NCBI GenBank assembly: GCA_020253595.1
Contig: JADCBH010000036.1
Location: 1 to 6,806, forward strand
DNA: 6,806 bases
Direction: 5' to 3'
Source of the DNA: Brevundimonas sp.
GTDB lineage: Bacteria; Pseudomonadota; Alphaproteobacteria; Caulobacterales; Caulobacteraceae
Shown: positions 1-4,736 of the stretch, one piece after another
Layout: each line of letters opens with the position of its first letter
Position numbering within the stretch: the first letter of the stretch is position 1
Made by a program: the position numbers and the translations under genes
Notes under the pieces: generated by a model
Seen by the model: the letters and a program-made list of their open reading frames with translations, nothing else
What the model was told of the DNA's origin: nothing
Databases searched by the model: none

Positions 1-956
1 CCCTTCAGGGTCCGCTCCTCTCCGACGAGGGAGACGACGTTGACCGGCAGGGCCGCGTCCGGCGGCGGCAGGCCGGCGGTGACCGTCAGACCGCCGCGCC
101 GGGTCATCTTCCACGCCGCTTCCAGAGCCCGGACCGACCCGGCCATCTCGATGGCGACGTCGGCGCCGCCGTTCGTCAGCGCGCGGACCTGATCGACGGC
201 GTCGGGGGCTGCGGCATTGACGGTGTGGACGGGACCCAAGGTGCGGGCCAGCGCCAGCTTCTCCTCGGACAGATCGACCGCCACGACCGGCGAGGCCCCG
301 CAGGCCAGCGCGCCGAGCACGCTGGCCAGACCCACACCGCCCAGACCAACAACGACGACGCTCTGGCCCGCGCGGACCTGGGCCGTGTTCACGACAGCGC
401 CCACGCCGGTCAGGACGGCGCAGCCGAACAGGGCGGCCTCCTCGAAGCTCAAGGCCGGATCGATCTTCACCAGCGAGCGGCGGGACACCACAGCCCGCTC
501 GGCGAAGGCGGAGCAGCCGAGGTGGTGATTCAGGGGCTCACCCTCGCGGAACACGCGGCGGCCGCCGGACAGGAGTTCGCCCTTGCCGTTCGCCGCCGCG
601 CCGGGTTCGCACAGCGCCGGACGGCCTTCGGCGCAGGGGGCACAGTGACCGCAGGACGGCATGAAGACCATGACAACGGGGTCGCCGATCGCAAGATCGG
701 ACACGCCCTCTCCGAGTGCCTCAACGACCCCCGCCGCCTCGTGGCCCAGGGCCATGGGCAGGGGGCGGGGCCGGTCGCCGTTGATCACGCTGAGGTCGGA
801 GTGACAAAGACCTGCAGCCTTGATGGCGACCCGCACCTCACCCGGGCCGGGCGGATCCAGCGTGACGGTCTCGAGGCCAAGCGGGCGGCTGTCTGCATAG
901 GGCCGAGCGGCCCCGGACTGGCGCAGGACGGCGGCACGAGCGGTGATGGGTGACAT
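1..956 (-). CDS. Zinc-dependent alcohol dehydrogenase (MDR family), C-terminus cut off by window edge
   Basis: Reads from ATG at 956 down through position 1, giving 318 complete codons of an enzyme usually about 370 residues long. It should oxidise alcohols (or reduce aldehydes) with NAD(H) in the cytoplasm. Visible features: catalytic-zinc ligands Cys51 in GLCHSD, His72 in GHE and a likely third ligand Cys179 in LFGCAVLTG; the structural-zinc lobe Cys102-Cys105-Cys108-Cys116 (Cx2Cx2Cx7C); a Rossmann nucleotide-binding loop GLGGVGL at 204-210; and Asp228 at the end of the next strand, which favours NAD over NADP. The long segment between the structural-zinc lobe and the Rossmann domain resembles class III (glutathione-dependent formaldehyde) dehydrogenases, but the substrate cannot be named from sequence alone. 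The start is the first ATG in the open frame; the Shine-Dalgarno is weak. It is transcribed divergently from the thioesterase gene, with 164 bases between the starts, and no convincing promoter was seen for it. Confidence 0.93.
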   Translation of the reverse strand, partial: MSPITARAAVLRQSGAARPYADSRPLGLETVTLDPPGPGEVRVAIKAAGLCHSDLSVINGDRPRPLPMALGHEAAGVVEALGEGVSDLAIGDPVVMVFMPSCGHCAPCAEGRPALCEPGAAANGKGELLSGGRRVFREGEPLNHHLGCSAFAERAVVSRRSLVKIDPALSFEEAALFGCAVLTGVGAVVNTAQVRAGQSVVVVGLGGVGLASVLGALACGASPVVAVDLSEEKLALARTLGPVHTVNAAAPDAVDQVRALTNGGADVAIEMAGSVRALEAAWKMTRRGGLTVTAGLPPPDAALPVNVVSLVGEERTLK

Positions 957-1080
957 GGCGGCCCCGTTCGACGAATGACCTTCGATAGGCGCTTGACGTG
1001 GCGGAGGCCAAGCCCGAGCGTCGGGGTCAGGCGTGCATCAGACGCGCCGAGGAAACCCACCCAACTGCGCTTAAGTCGCG

Positions 1081-1115
1081 CGGCTCCGCGAGCCGGGCGT
1101 CAGCGCCCCAAAGGA
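1081..1115 (+). promoter_or_regulatory. Tandem hairpins and Shine-Dalgarno ahead of the thioesterase gene
   Basis: Two short inverted repeats abut here: CGGCT-CCGCG-AGCCG (1081-1095) and GGGCG-TCAG-CGCCC (1095-1108). They are followed at once by AAGGA (1111-1115), five bases before the ATG at 1121. The Shine-Dalgarno is clear and decides the thioesterase start over the upstream in-frame ATG at 998. The hairpins are only 5 bp each in a GC-rich background, so a regulatory role is uncertain. Confidence 0.4.
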
Positions 1116-1120
1116 CTGAC

Positions 1121-1558
1121 ATGGCCGGAACCATCGAACGCACGCACCGGAACGACTATCGCCGCTTTCAGGCGATCTCGACGCGCTGGATGGACAACGA
1201 CGTCTACGGCCATGTGAACAACGTGGTCTACTATTCCTTCTTCGACACGGCGGTGAACCGGCTTCTGGTGGTGTCGGGCCAGCTGGACATCCACCACGGC
1301 AAGGTCATCGGCCTGGTGGCCGAGACGGGGTGCCGGTACTTCTCGCCAACGGCGTTTCCGGACGAGATCGAGGCGGGCGTACGGGTCGCGCACGTTGGCA
1401 ACTCCTCGGTGCGCTACGAGATCGGCCTGTTCAAGAAAAACGAGGAAGAGGCGGCGGCCGTGGGCTTCTTTGTCCACGTCTATGTGGACCGCGAGACGAA
1501 CCGCCCCGTGCCGCTGAGCGAAGGGATGCGCGGGTTCCTGGCGAGCCTGGCGACCTAG
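1121..1558 (+). CDS. Hotdog-fold acyl-CoA thioesterase (4HBT family)
   Basis: A 145-residue cytoplasmic protein, the usual length for a single-domain hotdog thioesterase that hydrolyses acyl-CoA thioesters. The signature RWMDNDVYGHVNNVVYYSFFD (residues 22-42) is the family's catalytic stretch. Asp27 aligns with the catalytic Asp of YbgC (Asp18 in E. coli), and GHVNN begins the long central helix. The later strands VRYEIGLFK and AAVGFFVHVYVD (about 97-123) fit the remaining sheet. The start at 1121 is preferred because AAGGA lies five bases upstream and the conserved domain begins soon after; a longer frame from 998 would add an Arg-rich, non-conserved leader. No neighbour identifies the acyl substrate. 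It ends in a CTAG shared with the stop codon of the convergent small membrane protein gene. It belongs to the same fold as ybgC (5771-6220) but is clearly a different subfamily. Confidence 0.9.
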   Translation: MAGTIERTHRNDYRRFQAISTRWMDNDVYGHVNNVVYYSFFDTAVNRLLVVSGQLDIHHGKVIGLVAETGCRYFSPTAFPDEIEAGVRVAHVGNSSVRYEIGLFKKNEEEAAAVGFFVHVYVDRETNRPVPLSEGMRGFLASLAT

Positions 1559-1740
1559 TCGTCCATGTAGCCGAGCAGGGCGAGCGCGCCGACGGCGGTC
1601 AGGACGCCGAGCGTGAAGGCGGCGATGATGGAGCCGCTGGCCACGGCGGTGGAGACCGTCAGGGGCCGCGCCTTGTACCATTCGACGATGTCGGCTTCGT
1701 CGTCGGTCTGGTCTTCGTAGAGGGTGTCTTCGGCTTGCAT
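1555..1740 (-). CDS. Small single-pass membrane protein of unknown function (61 aa)
   Basis: I do not recognise the family. The protein has an acidic N-terminal half (residues 1-20, rich in Asp/Glu), then EWYKARP, then one hydrophobic stretch at about 32-57 that should cross the inner membrane, and a short GYMDD tail. The few positive charges lie before the helix, which suggests the N-terminus faces the cytoplasm. The start at 1740 is chosen because GGAG lies seven bases upstream on this strand and an acidic small protein follows. A longer frame from 1824 would add a 28-residue Arg-rich leader with no such support. Its length and layout recall small accessory subunits of respiratory complexes in alphaproteobacteria, but no signature residue confirms this. 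It is convergent with the thioesterase gene (the stops overlap by four bases) and divergent from yebC. Confidence 0.7.
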   Translation of the reverse strand: MQAEDTLYEDQTDDEADIVEWYKARPLTVSTAVASGSIIAAFTLGVLTAVGALALLGYMDD

Positions 1741-1805
1741 GGTGCGGCTCCGGCAGGGTCGCGTCTTCAACCCTCGTCGGCGGGTGCGGTTCCGCCCCGT
1801 CCGTC

Positions 1806-1834
1806 GTGACAGGCCAGCAGCCATAGGCTAGATG
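1806..1834 (+). promoter_or_regulatory. Possible sigma-70-type promoter for yebC
   Basis: GTGACA (1806-1811) matches the TTGACA -35 box at five of six positions. TAGATG (1829-1834) matches the TATAAT -10 box at four of six. The spacer is 17 bases. Transcription would begin near 1841, leaving a leader of about 70 bases that can fold (GCGCT at 1855-1859 with AGCGC at 1890-1894, and GCGAC-CGC-GTCGC at 1870-1882). This is a pattern match in a GC-rich gap, not a measured start. Confidence 0.35.
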
Positions 1835-1909
1835 CGGCCGACCCAGACCTGATCGCGCTCAAGCAGCGAGCGACCGCGTCGCGAGCGTTAGCGCCCTTAC
1901 GAGACAAAC

Positions 1910-2683
1910 ATGGCCGGCCATTCCAAGTTCAAGAACATCATGCACAAGAAGGGTCGCGCCGACGCGGCCCGGTCCAAGCTGTTCTCCAAGCTGTCGCGAG
2001 ACATCACAGTCGCGGCCAAGTCCGGCATGCCCGACCCGGCCATGAACCCGCGCCTGCGCCTGGCGGTGAACAACGCCAAGGCCGAGAGCCTGCCCAAGGA
2101 CGTCATCCAGCGCGCCATCAACAAGGCCAGCTCCGGCGACGTCGATACGATGGAGGAGATCCGCTACGAGGGCAGGGGCCCCGGCGGCGTCGGGATCATC
2201 GTCGAGGCCCTGACCGACAACCGGAACCGGGCGGGATCGAACGTCCGTGCGGCCTTCACCAAGAACGGCGGGGCGCTGGGCGAGATGAACTCGGTGGCCT
2301 TCATGTGGGACCGGGTCGGCTGCATCATCTATCCGGCGGAAGCGGGCACCGAGGACGCCGTCATGGAGGCCGCCATCGAGGCCGGTGCCCAGGACGTCGA
2401 GAGCGATCTGGTCAAGCCCGACATCTATGAAGACGCACCCGGCCACACCATCTGGACCGCCTTCGAGGACCTGAACGAGGTGGCAGAGGCCATGTCCAAG
2501 GTCCTGGGCGACCCCAAGTCCACCGCCATCGTCTGGAAGCCGCAATCGACCGTGCCGGTGACGGGCGAGACGGTGGGCACCCTGATGAAGCTGCTGGACG
2601 CCCTCGATACCGAGGACGACGTGCAGAACGTCTATTCCAACGAGGACATCTCGGACGAGGACCTGGCGAAGTACGCGGGGTAG
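1910..2683 (+). CDS. yebC: YebC/PmpR (TACO1) family protein
   Basis: A 257-residue protein, slightly longer than the typical 240-250. The family was first called a transcriptional regulator. The mitochondrial homologue TACO1 is a translational activator, and recent work gives bacterial members a role at ribosomes stalled on difficult peptides. Family hallmarks are clear: the N-terminal MAGHSKFKNIMHKKGRADAA motif, the basic first domain continuing to about residue 75 with LPKDVIQRAI, the YEGRGPGGVGIIVEALTDNRNR block (about 85-106), the KNGGALGE motif (about 118-125) and an acidic C-terminus. It starts at the only ATG that gives the conserved MAGHSK opening; the Shine-Dalgarno is poor. A plausible promoter lies upstream at 1806-1834. 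The TonB-like gene begins three bases after its stop, so the two are probably co-transcribed. yebC next to ruvC is a common bacterial arrangement. Confidence 0.97.
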   Translation: MAGHSKFKNIMHKKGRADAARSKLFSKLSRDITVAAKSGMPDPAMNPRLRLAVNNAKAESLPKDVIQRAINKASSGDVDTMEEIRYEGRGPGGVGIIVEALTDNRNRAGSNVRAAFTKNGGALGEMNSVAFMWDRVGCIIYPAEAGTEDAVMEAAIEAGAQDVESDLVKPDIYEDAPGHTIWTAFEDLNEVAEAMSKVLGDPKSTAIVWKPQSTVPVTGETVGTLMKLLDALDTEDDVQNVYSNEDISDEDLAKYAG

Positions 2684-2686
2684 GGG

Positions 2687-3262
2687 ATGGACCAGCCAGA
2701 CGCCGGAGCAAAGCCAGAGACCGCGCGTCGGGCGTCGCGTGGCGGTCTGTTTGTCACCGTCGCGGCCTGGGCGATCGCGCTCCTTCTGATCGGCGGGCTG
2801 TCCTGGGCGGTCTCGCAGCGGCTGGGAGAAGCGGGCGTCGCCCTCAGGGACGCCATCCAGCGATCGCGAACCCAGACCTCGGTCGTCTACGAGGCGAGCG
2901 TCATCGCGCCGCCCGACACGGCGGACGCGGCCATACCTAGCAGCGGGGCCTTCGCGGACGATGCGGGGCGCACGGTGGTCCCGCCGCGGTGGATCGATGT
3001 TCCCAGCCCGGACTATCCCGTCTCGCGCGACGGCGAGATGGTCGCTGGCACGGTGGTCCTCATCTGTCGTGTGACGACCACGGGCCTGTTGGAAGCCTGT
3101 CAGGTGGCGAGTGAAGACCCGATGGGTCGAGGCTTTCGCGTGGCGGCGCTGGAGGCCGTCGGCCGAGCCCGGTTGTCGCCTCGGACAGTCGACGGGGTCG
3201 CCGAGGCGGGACAGGTCCGCTTCACCATGCGCTTCACCCCCGAGCCGCGCCAGGCGGGCTGA
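2687..3262 (+). CDS. Membrane-anchored protein with TonB-type C-terminal domain
   Basis: A 191-residue protein with a short charged cytoplasmic N-terminus (1-20), one transmembrane segment at about 21-43, a short periplasmic linker (about 45-95), and a domain at about 100-186 with the TonB C-terminal pattern. That pattern includes PDYP (108-111), G-T-V-V-L-x-C-R-V (121-129), TTGLLEACQV (131-140), GRGFRVAALEAV (147-158) and a final VRFTMRFTP strand (177-185). TonB proteins pass inner-membrane energy from ExbB/ExbD to outer-membrane receptors. This one lacks the long proline-rich spacer of classical TonB, so it may not span the periplasm and may serve another periplasmic role. Cys127 and Cys138 could form a disulfide. 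The start is three bases past the yebC stop, with only a G-rich stretch as ribosome binding site, suggesting coupling to yebC. The domain assignment is confident; the function is not. Confidence 0.82.
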   Translation: MDQPDAGAKPETARRASRGGLFVTVAAWAIALLLIGGLSWAVSQRLGEAGVALRDAIQRSRTQTSVVYEASVIAPPDTADAAIPSSGAFADDAGRTVVPPRWIDVPSPDYPVSRDGEMVAGTVVLICRVTTTGLLEACQVASEDPMGRGFRVAALEAVGRARLSPRTVDGVAEAGQVRFTMRFTPEPRQAG

Positions 3263-3311
3263 TCGCGACGGTCATTGTTCGCTAACCCTGTTTGCGGCAT
3301 GACTGGAACGG

Positions 3312-3944
3312 ATGGCGAACGCAACGACTCGAATCCTGGGACTCGACCCCGGCCTTCGGCGCACCGGATGGGGTGTCGTGGTCTCTGAAGGGTCGCGACT
3401 GTCGTGGGTCGCGCATGGCGTGGTCAGTCCGCCTGACACCCTGCCCCTGTCCGAGCGCCTGCTGTGGCTGCTGGACAAGGTCGGCGAGGTCTGCGCTGCC
3501 CACGGCTGTGACGAGGCGGCGATCGAGGAGGTGTTCGTCAACGTCAATCCGGCCTCGACGCTGAAGCTGGGTCAGGCGCGGGCGGCGGTGATACTGGCCC
3601 CCGCTCGGGCGGGGCTGTCTGTGGCGGAGTATTCGCCGAATCTGATCAAGAAGGCGGTGGTCGGGGCCGGGCATGCCGACAAGACCCAGATCGCCTTCAT
3701 GGTGAAACGCCTCCTGCCCACCTGTGGCGAGGTCAAGGCCGATGCCGCCGACGCCCTGGCCGTGGCCATCACCCATGCGCAGTTGCGGCGGTTCTCCTCC
3801 CTGTCGCGCAGCGATGGGGGGGTGGCTCCGAAGCGCAGCGGAGGAGACGGAGGGGCTCTGGTCGCGGCAGGAACCCCTCCGTCACGGCGCGAAAGCGCGC
3901 CGCGCCACCTCCCCATGCGAAGCATGGGGAGGAGACACCCATGA
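3312..3944 (+). CDS. ruvC: Holliday junction resolvase RuvC with repeat-derived C-terminal tail
   Basis: A 210-residue endonuclease that works as a dimer with RuvAB and cuts Holliday junctions symmetrically during recombination repair. The four acidic catalytic residues are present: Asp12 in LGLDPG, Glu72 in AAIEEVF, and Asp144 and Asp147 in KADAADALAVA. The NVNPASTLKLGQAR block (77-90) and the ITHAQLRR helix (153-160) are typical. Most RuvC proteins end near here (about 160-175 residues). This one runs on for 49 residues (162-210) rich in Ser, Gly, Arg and Pro, and this tail coincides with a palindromic repeat at 3796-3932. The core should be active; the tail is probably disordered and of no conserved function. 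The start has GGAACGG just upstream. The TGA overlaps the ruvA ATG as ATGA (3941-3944), indicating translational coupling. Confidence 0.96.
   Translation: MANATTRILGLDPGLRRTGWGVVVSEGSRLSWVAHGVVSPPDTLPLSERLLWLLDKVGEVCAAHGCDEAAIEEVFVNVNPASTLKLGQARAAVILAPARAGLSVAEYSPNLIKKAVVGAGHADKTQIAFMVKRLLPTCGEVKADAADALAVAITHAQLRRFSSLSRSDGGVAPKRSGGDGGALVAAGTPPSRRESAPRHLPMRSMGRRHP
3796..3932. repeat. Palindromic repeat element at the ruvC/ruvA junction
   Basis: A structured element of about 137 bp with mirror-image halves. The left outer hairpin (3796-3822) is a 12-bp stem around GCA, including three G-U pairs. The right outer hairpin (3908-3932) is a perfect 11-bp stem around GAA. The halves pair with each other: 3814-3826 with 3904-3916 (12 of 13 positions) and GACGGAGGGG at 3846-3855 with 3874-3883 (perfect). 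A small hairpin GGCGCG-AAAG-CGCGCC lies at 3886-3901. This is the form of REP/MITE-like intergenic repeats; dispersed copies in the genome are expected but cannot be seen here. It lies wholly inside the ruvC frame and makes up its last 49 codons up to the ruvA start region. Confidence 0.8.
3908..3934 (+). promoter_or_regulatory. Hairpin holding the ruvA Shine-Dalgarno
   Basis: The ruvA ribosome binding site is GGAGGAG (3928-3934), six bases before ATG 3941. Its GGAGG core (3928-3932) is the 3' end of a perfect 11-bp stem whose 5' arm begins CCTCC at 3908-3912, closed by a GAA loop. In free mRNA the site would be masked. Ribosomes finishing ruvC at 3944 must unwind the stem, which would tie ruvA translation to ruvC translation. 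The base pairing is read directly; the control is inferred. Confidence 0.6.
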
Positions 3945-4558
3945 TCGGGCGTCTGCGCGGTGTGCTGGCCGAGGTCGAGGAAGGCCATTGCCTGATCGAC
4001 TGCGCCGGCGTCGGCTATGTCGTGAGCTGTGGCGCGCGGACGTTGCAGCGCCTGCCCGCACCCGGCGACGAGGCGACGCTGCATGTCGAGCAGAGCTGGT
4101 CGGCCGAGAACGGTCCGAGGCTCTATGGCTTCCTGACGCGGGACGAGCGGCGAGCCTTCACAACGCTGCTGGGTATCCAGGGGGTAGGGCCCAAGGCGGC
4201 GCTATCGGTGCTGGATGTGCTGCCGCCGGGCGAACTGGCCTCGGCTGTGGCGCGCGAGGACAAGGCCGCGGTCGGGCGCGCCAACGGTGTGGGGCCCAAG
4301 CTGGCGCTGCGCATCGTGACCGAGCTGAAGGGCAAGCCGCTGGGGGAGGTGTCGTTCACCCCGTCTGCGCCCGGTGTTCACGTCGAGGTCACCGCGCCCT
4401 TGCCCAGCGTCACTGGTGAAGCCGTCTCGGCCCTGCTGGGTCTGGGCGTGGCCGAGGTCAGCGCGCGTCGCGCGGTCGATCAGGCCCTGATCCGTCTGGG
4501 TGAGGAGGCGGAGCTGTCGGCTGTCATCCGGGCAGCGTTGCAGGAGCTCGGGCGATGA
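3941..4558 (+). CDS. ruvA: Holliday junction branch-migration protein RuvA
   Basis: A 205-residue protein, the normal length. RuvA tetramers grip the four-way junction and load the RuvB motors. Domain I (about 1-64) opens MIGRLRG and is an OB fold ending LYGF. Domain II (about 65-135) carries two helix-hairpin-helix motifs, LLGIQGVGPKAAL (76-88) and VGRANGVGPKLAL (111-123), which bind DNA backbone. A flexible linker (about 136-155) leads to domain III (about 156-205), which contacts RuvB. The acidic pin, Glu55-Asp56 in E. coli, appears here as Glu56-Asn57, so one charge is lost. Translation is probably coupled to ruvC through the ATGA overlap. A 178-bp gap holding a palindromic repeat separates it from ruvB, unlike the close spacing usual for this pair. 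Confidence 0.97.
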   Translation: MIGRLRGVLAEVEEGHCLIDCAGVGYVVSCGARTLQRLPAPGDEATLHVEQSWSAENGPRLYGFLTRDERRAFTTLLGIQGVGPKAALSVLDVLPPGELASAVAREDKAAVGRANGVGPKLALRIVTELKGKPLGEVSFTPSAPGVHVEVTAPLPSVTGEAVSALLGLGVAEVSARRAVDQALIRLGEEAELSAVIRAALQELGR

Positions 4559-4572
4559 GAGCGCTTCGGTTT

Positions 4573-4726
4573 CCTTCTCCCCCTGCGGGAGAAGGTGGCA
4601 GCCGAAGGCTGACGGATGAGGGGTACGAGGATGCGGCCAAGACGTTTGGTCTTGCCCCAGGCCTGAGAACCGAGTTTCACCCCTCATCCGGCCCTCCGGG
4701 CCACCTTCTCCCGCAAGGGGAGAAGG
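4573..4726. repeat. 154-bp palindromic repeat element between ruvA and ruvB
   Basis: Near-perfect inverted halves. 4573-4599 is complementary to 4700-4726 with one mismatch in 27, and the 12 bases at 4613-4624 (ending GGATGAGGGGT) are a perfect complement of 4679-4690. Each half also folds on itself: CCTTCTCCC/GGGAGAAGG stems at 4573-4595 and 4704-4726, with smaller hairpins AGCC-GAA-GGCT (4600-4610) and GGCCC-TCC-GGGCC (4690-4702). The centre has CAAGAC-GTTTG-GTCTTG (4638-4654). It is of the REP/RIME-like palindromic type common between genes in alphaproteobacteria. It fills nearly all of the ruvA-ruvB gap. Possible effects are transcript folding, RNase processing or partial attenuation, but no U-run terminator follows. 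Confidence 0.88.
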
Positions 4727-4730
4727 GAGG
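4724..4730 (+). promoter_or_regulatory. ruvB ribosome binding site at the edge of the repeat
   Basis: AGGGAGG lies six bases before the ruvB ATG at 4737. Its first three bases are the last three of the repeat's right outer hairpin (4704-4726), so the repeat end contributes to the site, but most of the Shine-Dalgarno stays outside the stem. This contrasts with the fully masked ruvA site. Confidence 0.65.
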
Positions 4731-4736
4731 TTTTGC

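Noticed and set aside
225..953. Long plus-strand open frame (242 codons) opposite the alcohol dehydrogenase
   Set aside because: It is the antisense shadow of a gene with complete zinc and Rossmann motifs; its own translation is low-complexity and matches no fold I know.
993..1021. TTGACG at 993-998 as a -35 box for the thioesterase gene
   Set aside because: No AT-containing -10 box lies 16-19 bases downstream; the sequence there is GC-rich (GAGCGT).
998..1120. Longer thioesterase start at 998
   Set aside because: The added 41 residues are Arg/Pro-rich with no family similarity, while AAGGA is well placed for ATG 1121.
1741..1824. Longer start (1824) for the small minus-strand membrane protein
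   Set aside because: The extra leader is Arg-rich and unlike the rest, and the start at 1740 has GGAG seven bases upstream.
3790..3944. RuvC tail as the result of a frameshift or sequencing error
   Set aside because: The tail region coincides exactly with a symmetric palindromic element and ends in a normal ATGA overlap with ruvA, so an inserted repeat explains it without an error.
4573..4726. Repeat between ruvA and ruvB as a rho-independent terminator or CRISPR unit
   Set aside because: No T-run follows the stems, ruvB needs the transcript, and there is only one inverted pair rather than spaced direct repeats.
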